A stretch of 64,000 nucleotides of DNA from an uncultured Bacteroidales bacterium (lineage in GTDB: Bacteria; Bacteroidota; Bacteroidia; Bacteroidales; UBA932): assembly GCA_900316245.1 (NCBI GenBank), contig ONCE01000007.1, positions 124,001 to 188,000 on the forward strand, given 5' to 3'. The position numbers and the translations under genes are program-made. Of the stretch, positions 49,374 through 57,262 are shown piece by piece. The notes beneath the pieces are model-generated. The model made no database searches and had not been told where the DNA came from. It worked only from the letters and a program-made list of their open reading frames with translations. Within the stretch, counting starts at the first letter, position 1, and each line of letters starts with the position of its first letter.

Positions 49374-50215
49374 AAAAGATTATACTCAGCCTCCTGACCC
49401 TGGTCGTTAGCCTGTCCCTGTTTGCCCAGGGGCAAGTGAGCACGCGCAAACACCGGCTACTGGACTTCCCGGACAAGATGACCATGGTGGTGTTGAGCGA
49501 GAACGAGGTCCTTTCGGCCGCCCTCCGGCAGGAAGTCATCAATGTCTGGACAGCCACCACCTTCGAGTTCTGCACCCTGGAGCAATTTGAGAAGCTCAAA
49601 ACCAGTGACAAGTATTACTTCCTCGTCCCCGTAGAAAGCCGTTTCAAGGGAGAGAAAGAACCCGGCATAACCCTCCTCACCCTGGTCAAGGGCGGGCCCG
49701 AAGCCGCCAAAGGCATAGGAGAAATGCACGAGGTGGTAAGCCTTCCCATAGGAGCCGCCATGGGCACTTCCGAAAGGGATTTGCTGTATCTGGGAGCCCT
49801 GATCCAGGCCTTCCAGGATTTCACCCAGGAAGCGATGAAGTCCGAGGCCGTGGCCTACAAAATGAGCACCTGGTTCAACGACGGCTTCCGCAAGACCGCC
49901 GAAGGCAAAGAAATCTATATCGCCCAGGAAGACCTCTCTTCGGCCTGCAGCCCCAAAGACCTGGAGAAGCTCAAAGGCAACCCCCGCTTGCATCTGGTAG
50001 AGGCCGATGAGGCCGATGAAGTATACCGCAACGGCACCCCAGGCGCCCTCGTAGGCTATGTGATCGCCCCTTTCCTCCCGGGTCCGGGCTCCCTCTGCTA
50101 CAAGCTTTTCTTCGAGGCCGATACGCACCGGCTCTGCTACCTGGAACGCCACAAAATCACGGACAAGAAGAGCGAAGGGTTCCTCCCTTCCGAACTCAAA
50201 TCCCTGGGTAAATGA
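49370..50215 (+). CDS. Exported protein of unknown function
   Basis: Protein of 281 residues with a cleavable signal peptide (KKIILSLLTLVVSLSLFAQG). The mature part is mixed alpha/beta without a motif I recognise: HRLLDFPDKMTMVVLSENE, YYFLVPVESRFKGEKEPGITLLTLVKGG, then IYIAQEDLSSACSPKDLEKL and a C-terminal CYKLFFEADTHRLCYLERHKI. Its fixed place between a TonB-like gene and an M16 peptidase gene, with 4-bp overlaps on both sides, suggests a shared envelope function. Two Cys in the last 40 residues may form a disulfide. Confidence 0.65.
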   Translation: MKKIILSLLTLVVSLSLFAQGQVSTRKHRLLDFPDKMTMVVLSENEVLSAALRQEVINVWTATTFEFCTLEQFEKLKTSDKYYFLVPVESRFKGEKEPGITLLTLVKGGPEAAKGIGEMHEVVSLPIGAAMGTSERDLLYLGALIQAFQDFTQEAMKSEAVAYKMSTWFNDGFRKTAEGKEIYIAQEDLSSACSPKDLEKLKGNPRLHLVEADEADEVYRNGTPGALVGYVIAPFLPGPGSLCYKLFFEADTHRLCYLERHKITDKKSEGFLPSELKSLGK

Positions 50216-50850
50216 TTACAGGAACCTCTCCCCAAGGAATCCGCTATGCCGTGCGCCAAAGCGGCCGCGCCGTGGCGTACTGCGCCCTTACCATCGGAGC
50301 CGGCACCCGCGACGAAGCCCCCTATCCCGCCGGCATCGCCCATTTTGTAGAGCACACCCTGTTCCGGGGCACCCGCAGAAAGAGTGCTTCCGTCATCTCC
50401 TCGTACCTGGAAAGGCTGGGCGGAGAACTCAACGCCTATACCACCAAGGAAGAGATTGTCCTGCACGCCACCGTGCTCAAGGAAGACCTTCCCAAGGCTG
50501 CCAGACTCCTCTTTGAACTGGCCACGGAATCCACCTTCCCCGACAAGGAAATTGAGACCGAACGCGGCGTGGTCCTGGACGAGATCATCTCCTACAAGGA
50601 CAATCCGGCCGAAGATGTCTACGACCGCTTCGAGAGCCTCCTGTTTGAAGGAAGCCCCCTGGACCGCCCCATCCTGGGAACGCGGACCTCGGTGAAAACG
50701 ATTACCCCGGAAATGCTGCGCCAGTTTGTGGCCGAAAAGTTCATTCCCTCCAAGATGGTGTTTACGGTGGTGGCCGATATCCCCGAAAAGCAGCTGGAAA
50801 AGCGCGTATTAAACCTGTTTGACCATGTCTTTCCACAAAGTAGTAGATAA
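50212..50850 (+). CDS. M16-family zinc peptidase, N-terminal half (split gene)
   Basis: The first ORF of a split M16 peptidase, 212 residues. It contains the inverted zinc motif H-F-V-E-H (GIAHFVEHTLFRGT, about residues 43-56) and the downstream Glu ligand in ETERGVVLDEIISY (about 116-129), so the active-site half is complete. It stops at TAA 50850 after DHVFPQSSR. The second half of the fold is in the +1 frame and overlaps by 26 bp (50825-50850). The break falls where intact relatives have a linker of some tens of residues; here the two halves meet with almost no linker, which points to a small deletion that shifted the frame, or to a sequence error. Expression as two polypeptides is also possible. 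It starts 4 bp inside the upstream gene's stop. Confidence 0.8.
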   Translation: MITGTSPQGIRYAVRQSGRAVAYCALTIGAGTRDEAPYPAGIAHFVEHTLFRGTRRKSASVISSYLERLGGELNAYTTKEEIVLHATVLKEDLPKAARLLFELATESTFPDKEIETERGVVLDEIISYKDNPAEDVYDRFESLLFEGSPLDRPILGTRTSVKTITPEMLRQFVAEKFIPSKMVFTVVADIPEKQLEKRVLNLFDHVFPQSSR

Positions 50851-51379
50851 GCGGCACCACGAGGTGAACGCCGTGGTGGGGTGCAAGGCGCCCTCCCTGT
50901 ACGAAATGCCGGACCGGCTGGTCTGTGCCATGCTGGCCAACATCCTGGGCGGTCCTGCATCCAACTCGCTCCTGAACGCAGAACTTCGGGAAAAACACGG
51001 TTGGGTCTACGGCATCGAGTGCTCCTACACCCAGTATGCCGACACCGGCATCCTGGCCATCTCCTTCGGCTGTGACCGGCCCAACCTGGACCAATGCCTG
51101 AACGCCATTGACAAGATTCTGAGGCGCCTGCGGGAAGTCCCCTTCACGGACCGCCAGCTCAAGGCCTACCGCAAACAGCTCCTGGGCCAGCTGGCCATCA
51201 GCTCCGAGGCCGGGGAAGCCCAGTGCCTCTCCATGGGCAAGAGCATGCTCTCCTGGGGTACCATCCTCTCCCCCGCCGAAACCCGCGCCAAGCTGGAGGC
51301 CATTTCGGCCCAAGACCTACAAAAAATGGCCGAAAGGCTCTTCGCCCCCGACCAGCTGTCTTCTTTGGTGTATCTCTAG
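50825..51379 (+). CDS. M16-family peptidase, C-terminal half (split gene)
   Basis: The second ORF of the split M16 gene, 184 residues from ATG 50825 (MSFHKVVDKRHHEV). It carries the substrate-binding half: NAVVGCKAPSLYEMPDRLVCAMLANILGGPASNSLLNAELREKHGWVYGIECSY, with the Arg...Tyr pair (R-E-K-H-G-W-V-Y) typical of the second M16 domain, then the swivel helices and SLVYL end. No zinc site. Alone it would not be a peptidase. It could be translated by re-initiation at the overlapping stop/start of the first half and assemble with it. Ends 4 bp inside the convergent recQ gene. Confidence 0.8.
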   Translation: MSFHKVVDKRHHEVNAVVGCKAPSLYEMPDRLVCAMLANILGGPASNSLLNAELREKHGWVYGIECSYTQYADTGILAISFGCDRPNLDQCLNAIDKILRRLREVPFTDRQLKAYRKQLLGQLAISSEAGEAQCLSMGKSMLSWGTILSPAETRAKLEAISAQDLQKMAERLFAPDQLSSLVYL

Positions 51380-53577
51380 TTCGCTACCTCGCAGAGGAAT
51401 TTGATTCGAACCAGACGGATCTCGAGTTCCTCGTATTCGTCTTCGAGGGCGGCGATGGCATCCTGAAGGGAATCTGAGGTGGCTTCCATCTTGAACCAGG
51501 TAAAGATTTCTTCCACCACGTCCGGATCCAGTTCTTCCTCTATATAATAGTTGATGTTGATGCGGGTACCGGTGGCCACGATGGCCTCGATCTCCGTGAG
51601 AAGATCCCCCATATCCAGACCGCGGGCCGAGGCAATGTCGGCCAAATCCAGCTTGCGGTCTATGGCCTGGATAATATAAACCTTGTTGCCCGATTTGGGG
51701 GCTACGGAACGGACCACGAAATCGTCCGGGCGCTCAATCTCGTTCTCCTCCACGTACTTGGCGATGAGGTCCACAAAGGGCTTTCCAAACTTGTGGGCCT
51801 TACCTTCTCCCACCCCCTGGCACTTTTCCGAGAGTTCCTTGAGGGTGAGCGGATAGACAATGGTCATATCCTCCAGGGCAGGGTCCGAGAACACCACCCA
51901 GGGCTGCAGACGGAGCTTGCGGGCCACGTCTTTGCGGAGATCCTTGAGCATGGAGAGCAGCACAGGGTCTCCCCCGCCGCCACCGCGGGCGGCGGCACCG
52001 GCTTCATCATCATCTTCGTCTACACCTTCCGAGAATACGCGGTCTTCTACCATCAGGACCGTCTTGGGGTTCTTGATGAACTCTTCTCCGGCTCCGGTGA
52101 CGAAGATGAGGCCGTAGTTTTCTATGTCCTTATCCAGGTAATGCAGGATGAGACCCTGGTGGATGACGGTGGACCAGAAGCGGACATCGTGGTCTTTTCC
52201 GGCACCGAACAAGGGCAATTCATCGTGCCTGTAAGACTTAATCATGGCGGTGGAAACACCGGCCAGGATGGCGGCCAGATGCTCCAGTTTGAAGCGTTCC
52301 GGCAGGGACTGGATCAGTTCGATCACGAGGCACAGCTCTTCCTTTCCGTCGAAGCGCTTCTTGGGATGGAGACAGTTGTCGCAGGCGCAGCAGTTGTCCG
52401 GGGTATAGTCTTCTCCAAAGTAATTGAGAAGGAGCTTGCGGCGGCACTGGCTGGACTCCGCGTAGGCTACCGTTTCATTGAGCAGCTGCTTGCCTATCTC
52501 CTGTTCGGCTATGGGCTTGCCCTGCATGAACTTCTCCAGTTTCTGGATGTCTTTGTAACTGTAGTAGGTAATGCATCGGCCCTCCTGCCCGTCACGGCCG
52601 GCGCGGCCGGTTTCCTGGTAGTAGCCTTCTATGCTCTTGGGGATGTCGTAGTGGATGACAAAGCGGACATCCGGTTTGTCGATGCCCATCCCGAAGGCGA
52701 TGGTGGCCACAATGACGTCAATCTCCTCCATCAGGAACTTGTCCTGGTTTTCGGCCCTGGTTTTGGTGTCCAGGCCAGCGTGGTACGGAAGGGCCTTGAT
52801 GCCGTTGATGGAGAGCATCTGGGCCATCTCCTCCACCTTTTTGCGGCTGAGGCAGTAGATGATGCCGGACTTGCCGGGGTTCTGGCGGATGAAACGGATG
52901 ATGTCTTTCTCCGGTTCCACCTTGTCCCTCACTTCGTAATAGAGGTTGGGCCGATTGAAGGAGGACTTGAAGACCGTGGCATCCTGGATGCGGAGGTTCT
53001 TGAGAATATCGCTCTGCACCTTGGGCGTAGCCGTGGCCGTCAGGGCTATGATGGGAGCGGGCTGGATTTCATCTACGATGGAGCGGATTTTCCGGTATTC
53101 CGGGCGGAAGTCGTGGCCCCATTCAGAAATACAGTGGGCCTCATCTACCGCATAGAAGGAAATCTTCACGCCCCTCAGCAAGGCTATGTTCTCTTCCTTG
53201 GTAAGGGACTCCGGTGCCACATACAGCAGTTTGGTAACGCCGCGGCGGAGGTCTTCCTGGACCTCTGCCAGTTGGATGCGGTTCAGGGACGAATTGAGGA
53301 AGTGGGCTATTCCGGCCTCTCCGGCTTCGAAACCGCGGATGGCGTCTACCTGATTCTTCATAAGGGCGATGAGCGGCGAGATGACGATGGCCGTTCCTTC
53401 CATAATGAGAGCCGGAAGCTGATAGCACAGGGACTTGCCGCCTCCCGTGGGCATCAGCACAAAAGCGTTGTTGCCCGCGATGAGGTGTTTGATGATTTTC
53501 TCCTGGTCGCCTTTAAACGCATCGTAACCGAAGAAAGTCTTCAACTTTTCGTGCAATATGACAGTAGGGGCGTCCAT
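51376..53577 (-). CDS. recQ: ATP-dependent DNA helicase RecQ
   Basis: 3'-5' helicase of 733 residues for recombination and fork repair. Helicase motifs: I MPTGGGKSLCYQLPAL (about residues 40-55), II AVDEAHCISEWGHDFRPEY, III LTATATP, IV-V in IIYCLSRKKVEEMA and VATIAFGMGIDKPDVRFVIHYD, VI YYQETGRAGRDG. The zinc site of the RQC domain is C-x-x-K...CCACDNC (NYFGEDYTPDNCCACDNCLHP, about 380-400). An HRDC-type domain lies at about 535-610 (LLSMLKDLRKDVARKLRLQPWVVFSDPALEDM). Before it is an acidic, Gly-rich linker (DEDDDEAGAAARGGGGGDP). The C-terminal 90 residues are the extra helical region found in Bacteroidota RecQ. Starts 100 bp from the divergent FKBP promoter. Confidence 0.96.
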   Translation of the reverse strand: MDAPTVILHEKLKTFFGYDAFKGDQEKIIKHLIAGNNAFVLMPTGGGKSLCYQLPALIMEGTAIVISPLIALMKNQVDAIRGFEAGEAGIAHFLNSSLNRIQLAEVQEDLRRGVTKLLYVAPESLTKEENIALLRGVKISFYAVDEAHCISEWGHDFRPEYRKIRSIVDEIQPAPIIALTATATPKVQSDILKNLRIQDATVFKSSFNRPNLYYEVRDKVEPEKDIIRFIRQNPGKSGIIYCLSRKKVEEMAQMLSINGIKALPYHAGLDTKTRAENQDKFLMEEIDVIVATIAFGMGIDKPDVRFVIHYDIPKSIEGYYQETGRAGRDGQEGRCITYYSYKDIQKLEKFMQGKPIAEQEIGKQLLNETVAYAESSQCRRKLLLNYFGEDYTPDNCCACDNCLHPKKRFDGKEELCLVIELIQSLPERFKLEHLAAILAGVSTAMIKSYRHDELPLFGAGKDHDVRFWSTVIHQGLILHYLDKDIENYGLIFVTGAGEEFIKNPKTVLMVEDRVFSEGVDEDDDEAGAAARGGGGGDPVLLSMLKDLRKDVARKLRLQPWVVFSDPALEDMTIVYPLTLKELSEKCQGVGEGKAHKFGKPFVDLIAKYVEENEIERPDDFVVRSVAPKSGNKVYIIQAIDRKLDLADIASARGLDMGDLLTEIEAIVATGTRININYYIEEELDPDVVEEIFTWFKMEATSDSLQDAIAALEDEYEELEIRLVRIKFLCEVAN

Positions 53578-53675
53578 CCGCTATCAGTTTTTTCGCTTGC
53601 TGGGGTTAAATATAACAAATCTAAATCGAAAAAACAAACGATGATGGAACCTTATGTAATCTGACAAAAAATGCG

Positions 53676-53705
53676 TATATTTGCAGGTTGAGCGCTCGAG
53701 CGCTC
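53676..53705 (+). promoter_or_regulatory. Promoter and 16-bp palindrome before the FKBP gene
   Basis: TATATTTG (53676-53683) is an exact -7 element. Immediately after the expected start of transcription lies GAGCGCTCGAGCGCTC (53690-53705), a perfect 16-bp palindrome that could bind a dimeric regulator or form a 5'-end stem in the mRNA. The ATG is at 53742. Confidence 0.6.
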
Positions 53706-53741
53706 CCAAACCTGATATTTAAGTATCAAAAACATAAGAAA

Positions 53742-54512
53742 ATGAAACTTCAGAAAATCCTTCTTGCCGCTTCCGCCGCTTTGCTGGTGGTTGCTTGTGG
53801 CTCTCCCAAGGTGGAGGGTTCCAAGGCTGTTCAGTCCCTCTACCCCACCAAGGGTGAAACCGACTCCACTTCCTATCTCCTGGGTGTCAACTTCGGCCTG
53901 GTCATTACCCAGAACGGTTTTGGCGAACTCAACATGGCTCAGGTAGAAAAGGGTATGAAAGACGCCCTCAACGCCAAGGAAGGCCAGCCCATGGATTCCG
54001 CTTTCGTAAAACAGTTCAAGATCAACCCCAGCACCATGAACGAGGTTATCAACGGTTACCTCCAGAAGGTTACCGCTTACGAAGGCGCCCTCAACAAGGA
54101 AAAGGGTGACAAGTTCCGCAAGGAATTCGCCGTAAAGAACAGCGCAGATTCCACCGCTTCCGGTATCGTTTACCTGATCCAGGATTCCGGTAACGACGTC
54201 CGCGCCACCGACGACCGCGACACCGTGAAGGTGAACTACCGCGGTACCCTCATCGACGGCAAGGAGTTTGACAAGAACGAAGGCATCGAGTTCCCCCTCA
54301 ACCGCGTCATCCGCGGATGGACCGAGGGTATGAAGCTCGTGGGCGAAGGTGGCAAGATCACCCTCGTCATCCCTGCCAACCTGGCTTACGGCGAGCGTGG
54401 ACCCCGTGAGATCGGTGTCAACTCCACCCTCATCTTCGACGTAGACCTCCTGGAGGTTCACCCCTACAAGGAGCCCGTCGCCGAGACCGTCACCCCCATC
54501 AAGAAGAAGTAA
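53742..54512 (+). CDS. FKBP-type peptidyl-prolyl isomerase lipoprotein
   Basis: Protein of 256 residues; folds exported proteins by proline isomerisation. The lipoprotein signal ends at LLVVAC (Cys about 19). The N-terminal dimerisation part (residues about 40-130: YLLGVNFGLVITQNGFGELNMAQVEKGMKDAL) resembles the FkpA/Mip N-domain; the FKBP core is at about 155-246: DTVKVNYRGTLIDGKEFDKN, FPLNRVIRGWTEGMKLVGEGGKITLVIPANLAYGERG, and STLIFDVDLLEV. Active-site aromatic and Asp residues (Y, D, F, W, Y) are present. I chose ATG 53742, at the lipoprotein signal; the earlier ATG reads promoter sequence. The DUF3127 gene follows after 1 bp, so the two are co-transcribed. Confidence 0.94.
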   Translation: MKLQKILLAASAALLVVACGSPKVEGSKAVQSLYPTKGETDSTSYLLGVNFGLVITQNGFGELNMAQVEKGMKDALNAKEGQPMDSAFVKQFKINPSTMNEVINGYLQKVTAYEGALNKEKGDKFRKEFAVKNSADSTASGIVYLIQDSGNDVRATDDRDTVKVNYRGTLIDGKEFDKNEGIEFPLNRVIRGWTEGMKLVGEGGKITLVIPANLAYGERGPREIGVNSTLIFDVDLLEVHPYKEPVAETVTPIKKK

Positions 54513-54513
54513 G

Positions 54514-54924
54514 ATGGCACTGGAACTGGAAGGCACTCTTCGCCAGAAGCTGGGCGTACAGTCCGGCACTTCGGCCCGCGGCCCCTGGGCCAAGCAGGAA
54601 TTCATTGTGGAGTTCCCGGACGGCAACTTCACTTCCCAGGCCTGCTTCACCGCGTGGGGACAGGACAAGGTGGCCGAACTGGACAAGTACCAGGTGGGAG
54701 ACCGCGTAAAGGTTTCCTTCAACCTCAAGAGCCGTGAATTCAACGGCCGCTGGTACAACGACCTCCAAATCTGGCGCATCGCCCCCGCCGGAGAAGCCCA
54801 GCCCGCCGCTGCGGCTCCCGCCTATGCACCGGCCGCCCCTCAGGCACCGGCTCCCATGGCTCCGGCACCCACTTTGGACGACATGCCAGCCGACAGCGGT
54901 CCCGAAGACGACCTCCCCTTCTAA
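54514..54924 (+). CDS. DUF3127 protein with SSB-like acidic tail
   Basis: Protein of 136 residues. Residues 1-90 (ELEGTLRQKLGVQSGTSARG, PWAKQEFIVEFPDGNFTSQA, VGDRVKVSFNLKSREFNGRWYNDLQIWRI) form a DUF3127 domain, predicted as an OB fold close to single-stranded DNA-binding proteins. A low-complexity Ala/Pro linker (about residues 92-120) leads to the acidic end PADSGPEDDLPF. The last five residues D-D-L-P-F resemble the D-D-D-I-P-F tip by which SSB recruits partner proteins. A role in binding single-stranded nucleic acid and recruiting repair proteins is inferred. Follows the FKBP gene by 1 bp. Confidence 0.85.
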   Translation: MALELEGTLRQKLGVQSGTSARGPWAKQEFIVEFPDGNFTSQACFTAWGQDKVAELDKYQVGDRVKVSFNLKSREFNGRWYNDLQIWRIAPAGEAQPAAAAPAYAPAAPQAPAPMAPAPTLDDMPADSGPEDDLPF

Positions 54925-54930
54925 GCACTA

Positions 54931-54960
54931 AAAAACCTTCGGCTTTTCCCGAAGGTTTTT
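54931..54960 (+). terminator. Terminator after the DUF3127 gene
   Basis: AAAAACCTTCGG-cttttc-CCGAAGGTTTTT, twelve perfect pairs ending in a U-run. Also usable in the reverse direction. Confidence 0.88.
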
Positions 54961-54962
54961 TG

Positions 54963-54970
54963 TATCTTTG
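54963..54970 (+). promoter_or_regulatory. -7 promoter element for the small membrane protein and dnaG
   Basis: TATCTTTG, exact consensus, lying just after the terminator and ending 6 bp before the ATG at 54977. Another near-leaderless start. Confidence 0.55.
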
Positions 54971-54976
54971 CGAACT

Positions 54977-55264
54977 ATGACAAATATCAGTTTCAATAAC
55001 AGATGGGTACGGATGGTCAAAGACCTTCTGTTTGCCGCCGTGGGCGCCTGGCTCGTATGGCGGGGAGGCTTCTTTTCCACCCTGCTGGGCGTATTCGCCC
55101 TGCTCTGGTACGGCCGTGACGCCTGGTACCAGATCAAGGTCCTGTGGCAGGAGAAACACTATATCCCCCAGGACAGCCCCATCTCCCGTCCCACCACAAC
55201 GCCCGACGACGGAAAGATCACTGTTACCCGGGACGCCAAAGAGGTGGATTATGAGAAGGAATAA
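54977..55264 (+). CDS. Small membrane protein upstream of dnaG
   Basis: Protein of 95 residues, no family recognised. Residues about 12-48 are hydrophobic with two short membrane segments (DLLFAAVGAWLVWRGG, FFSTLLGVFALLWYGRDAWY), followed by a soluble charged tail (PTTTPDDGKITVTRDAKEVDYEKE). The composition, codon use and 3-bp spacing to dnaG support a real gene. It starts 7 bp after an exact -7 promoter element. Role unknown. Confidence 0.7.
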   Translation: MTNISFNNRWVRMVKDLLFAAVGAWLVWRGGFFSTLLGVFALLWYGRDAWYQIKVLWQEKHYIPQDSPISRPTTTPDDGKITVTRDAKEVDYEKE

Positions 55265-55267
55265 CGT

Positions 55268-57262
55268 ATGATTCCTAAAGAGACAGTAGACCTCATCCTG
55301 GACACCGCCCGTGTAGAAGAGGTGGTGGGAGACTACGTGACGCTCAAACGCCGCGGGGCCTCCCTCTGGGCCTGCTGTCCCTTCCACAACGAGAAAACCC
55401 CGTCCTTTGCCGTAACGCCTTCCAAGGGCATCTACAAATGCTTTGGCTGCGGCAAGTCCGGCAGTGCGGTGGGCTTTGTGATGGATTACGAGCATATGAC
55501 GTACCCCGAAGCCCTGCGTTACCTGGCCAAAAAATACAACATCGAGGTCAAGGAAGAGGAAGAAACGGCCGAACAGATAGCCGCCCGCCAGCGCAGCGAA
55601 AGCCTGATGGCGGCCTCGGAGTTTGCCTTCAACTTCTTCAAGGAGCAGCTCACGCAGCCGGAAGGAAAGGCCATAGGCTACCAGTACTTCCGCAGCCGCG
55701 GCCTGCTTCCGGAGACCATTGAGAAATACGGTCTGGGCTGGGCTCCCAAATCCAAGGAAGCCTTTACGCAGGCGGCCAAGAACGCCGGTTACAAAGACGA
55801 GTATCTGCTGGAAACCGGCCTTTGCAGCCAGTGGGAAGACGGTTCCCTTCACGACCGCTTCTACGACCGCGTCATCTTCCCCATCCACTCGGTAAGCGGG
55901 CGCGTCATAGCCTTTGGCGGCCGTACCCTCCTCAAGGAGAAGAGCGACAAGATAGCCAAGTACGTCAACTCCAAGGAAAGCGAGATTTACGTCAAGTCCC
56001 GCTCCCTGTACGGCATCTGGTTTGCCAAGAACGAGATGGCCAAACAGGACCGCTGCTACCTGATGGAAGGCTACCTGGACGTACTGTCCATGCACCAGGC
56101 CGGCATCCTCAACTGCGTAGCCTCCAGCGGCACTTCCCTCACGGAGGAGCAGATCCGCATCATCAAGAAGTTCACGGAGAACGTCACCATCATGTACGAC
56201 GGAGATGCCGCCGGCCTGCACGCCGCCATCCGTGCCATCGGCATGATTCTCAAAGAGGGTATGAACCCCCGCGTGGTCTTCCTGCCCGACGGGGACGACC
56301 CTGATTCCTTCTCCCAGAAACATACGCTGGAAGAGATCCAGGACTACATCAAGGACAACGAGCAGGACGGCATAGCCTTCAAGACCAACCTCCTGCTGGA
56401 GGAAGCCGGAGACGACCCTCTCAAGAAGGCCAACCTCATCAACGAGATAGCCGATACGGTGGCCGACATTCCCGACGCCATCAAGCGCCAGGTCTACGTG
56501 GACACCGTGGCCCGCCAGTTTGGCATAGAGTCCGACATTATCCAGGACCGCGTCCGCAAGACCCGCGAGAAGAACCGCCGGGAGATGCCCGGTCGAGCCG
56601 GGCATGACGAAAGGAGTGCCGGGCCGGACGGAAGGAGTGCCGGGCCGGACCAAAACGTCATGGCCGACACCGATCGGCCATCTACAGAGCGGAGGATTCT
56701 GGAAGAAGACCGGATTCTGGCTCCCGCCGAGCGGGAACTCCTGGGCTTCATCCTTCGCTATGGCCGCAATCCCCTGCAGTTTGAAACCGACTCCGAGTTC
56801 TACGATCCGGAAGGTTCCCAGACGGTGGCGGATTTCATAGATTCGGCCCTCTCCTCAGACGATATCCACTTTGGCAACAAGGCCTACGAGGCAACTTACA
56901 ATGCCTACTTCGCCCTGTATGACCAGGGCCTGGAACAGGATGACATTGTCCTGGCCCTCCTCAATGGGGAAGACCGCGTTGTGGCCGGGGTGGCCGCAGA
57001 GCTTTCGTCCGAGAAATACGAACTCACCGTCCACAACTTTACGGACGCCCTTACCACCACGGATTCCTGGCTGGTAACCTATGTTCCCAGAGCCATCCTG
57101 GTCTATCACGACAAAAGGATAGAGGCCCAGCAGGCCGATATTGCCCGGAAACTGAAAGCCGATGTAAGCATAGAGGAGGCCAAGGAACTGATGACCCGAC
57201 TCACCCGACTCAATGAATTCAAAAAGAAACTCAATATCAAACTTGGAAGACTGAAGAAATGA
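55268..57262 (+). CDS. dnaG: DNA primase
   Basis: Makes RNA primers for replication. Protein of 664 residues. The N-terminal zinc domain has [30 protein letters not shown] (residues about 37-66). The TOPRIM catalytic core is at about 170-330: [61 protein letters not shown]. The C-terminal helicase-binding region starts near residue 475. The linker between core and C-domain (about residues 437-475) contains two palindromic repeats (56584-56608 and 56657-56682) and a 21-bp tandem duplication between them ([14 protein letters not shown]), all in frame. metG overlaps its stop by 4 bp. Confidence 0.96.
   Translation: MIPKETVDLILDTARVEEVVGDYVTLKRRGASLWACCPFHNEKTPSFAVTPSKGIYKCFGCGKSGSAVGFVMDYEHMTYPEALRYLAKKYNIEVKEEEETAEQIAARQRSESLMAASEFAFNFFKEQLTQPEGKAIGYQYFRSRGLLPETIEKYGLGWAPKSKEAFTQAAKNAGYKDEYLLETGLCSQWEDGSLHDRFYDRVIFPIHSVSGRVIAFGGRTLLKEKSDKIAKYVNSKESEIYVKSRSLYGIWFAKNEMAKQDRCYLMEGYLDVLSMHQAGILNCVASSGTSLTEEQIRIIKKFTENVTIMYDGDAAGLHAAIRAIGMILKEGMNPRVVFLPDGDDPDSFSQKHTLEEIQDYIKDNEQDGIAFKTNLLLEEAGDDPLKKANLINEIADTVADIPDAIKRQVYVDTVARQFGIESDIIQDRVRKTREKNRREMPGRAGHDERSAGPDGRSAGPDQNVMADTDRPSTERRILEEDRILAPAERELLGFILRYGRNPLQFETDSEFYDPEGSQTVADFIDSALSSDDIHFGNKAYEATYNAYFALYDQGLEQDDIVLALLNGEDRVVAGVAAELSSEKYELTVHNFTDALTTTDSWLVTYVPRAILVYHDKRIEAQQADIARKLKADVSIEEAKELMTRLTRLNEFKKKLNIKLGRLKK
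56584..56608. repeat. In-frame palindromic repeat in dnaG, copy 1
   Basis: G plus ATGCCCGG-tcgag-CCGGGCAT plus GAC; eight perfect arm pairs, encoding E-M-P-G-R-A-G-H-D in dnaG. Same layout as copies at 31826, 56657 and 58881, with different but paired arm bases. Confidence 0.75.
56609..56650. repeat. 21-bp tandem duplication inside dnaG
   Basis: Two adjacent 21-bp units differing at one base (gaaaggagtgccgggccggac, ggaaggagtgccgggccggac) between the two palindromic repeats; they encode R-S-A-G-P-D-x twice and keep the frame. Confidence 0.85.
56657..56682. repeat. In-frame palindromic repeat in dnaG, copy 2
   Basis: GTC plus ATGGCCGA-caccga-TCGGCCAT plus C; eight perfect arm pairs, encoding V-M-A-D-T-D-R-P-S. 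It differs from copy 1 in arm sequence, with pairing kept by matched changes. Confidence 0.7.
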
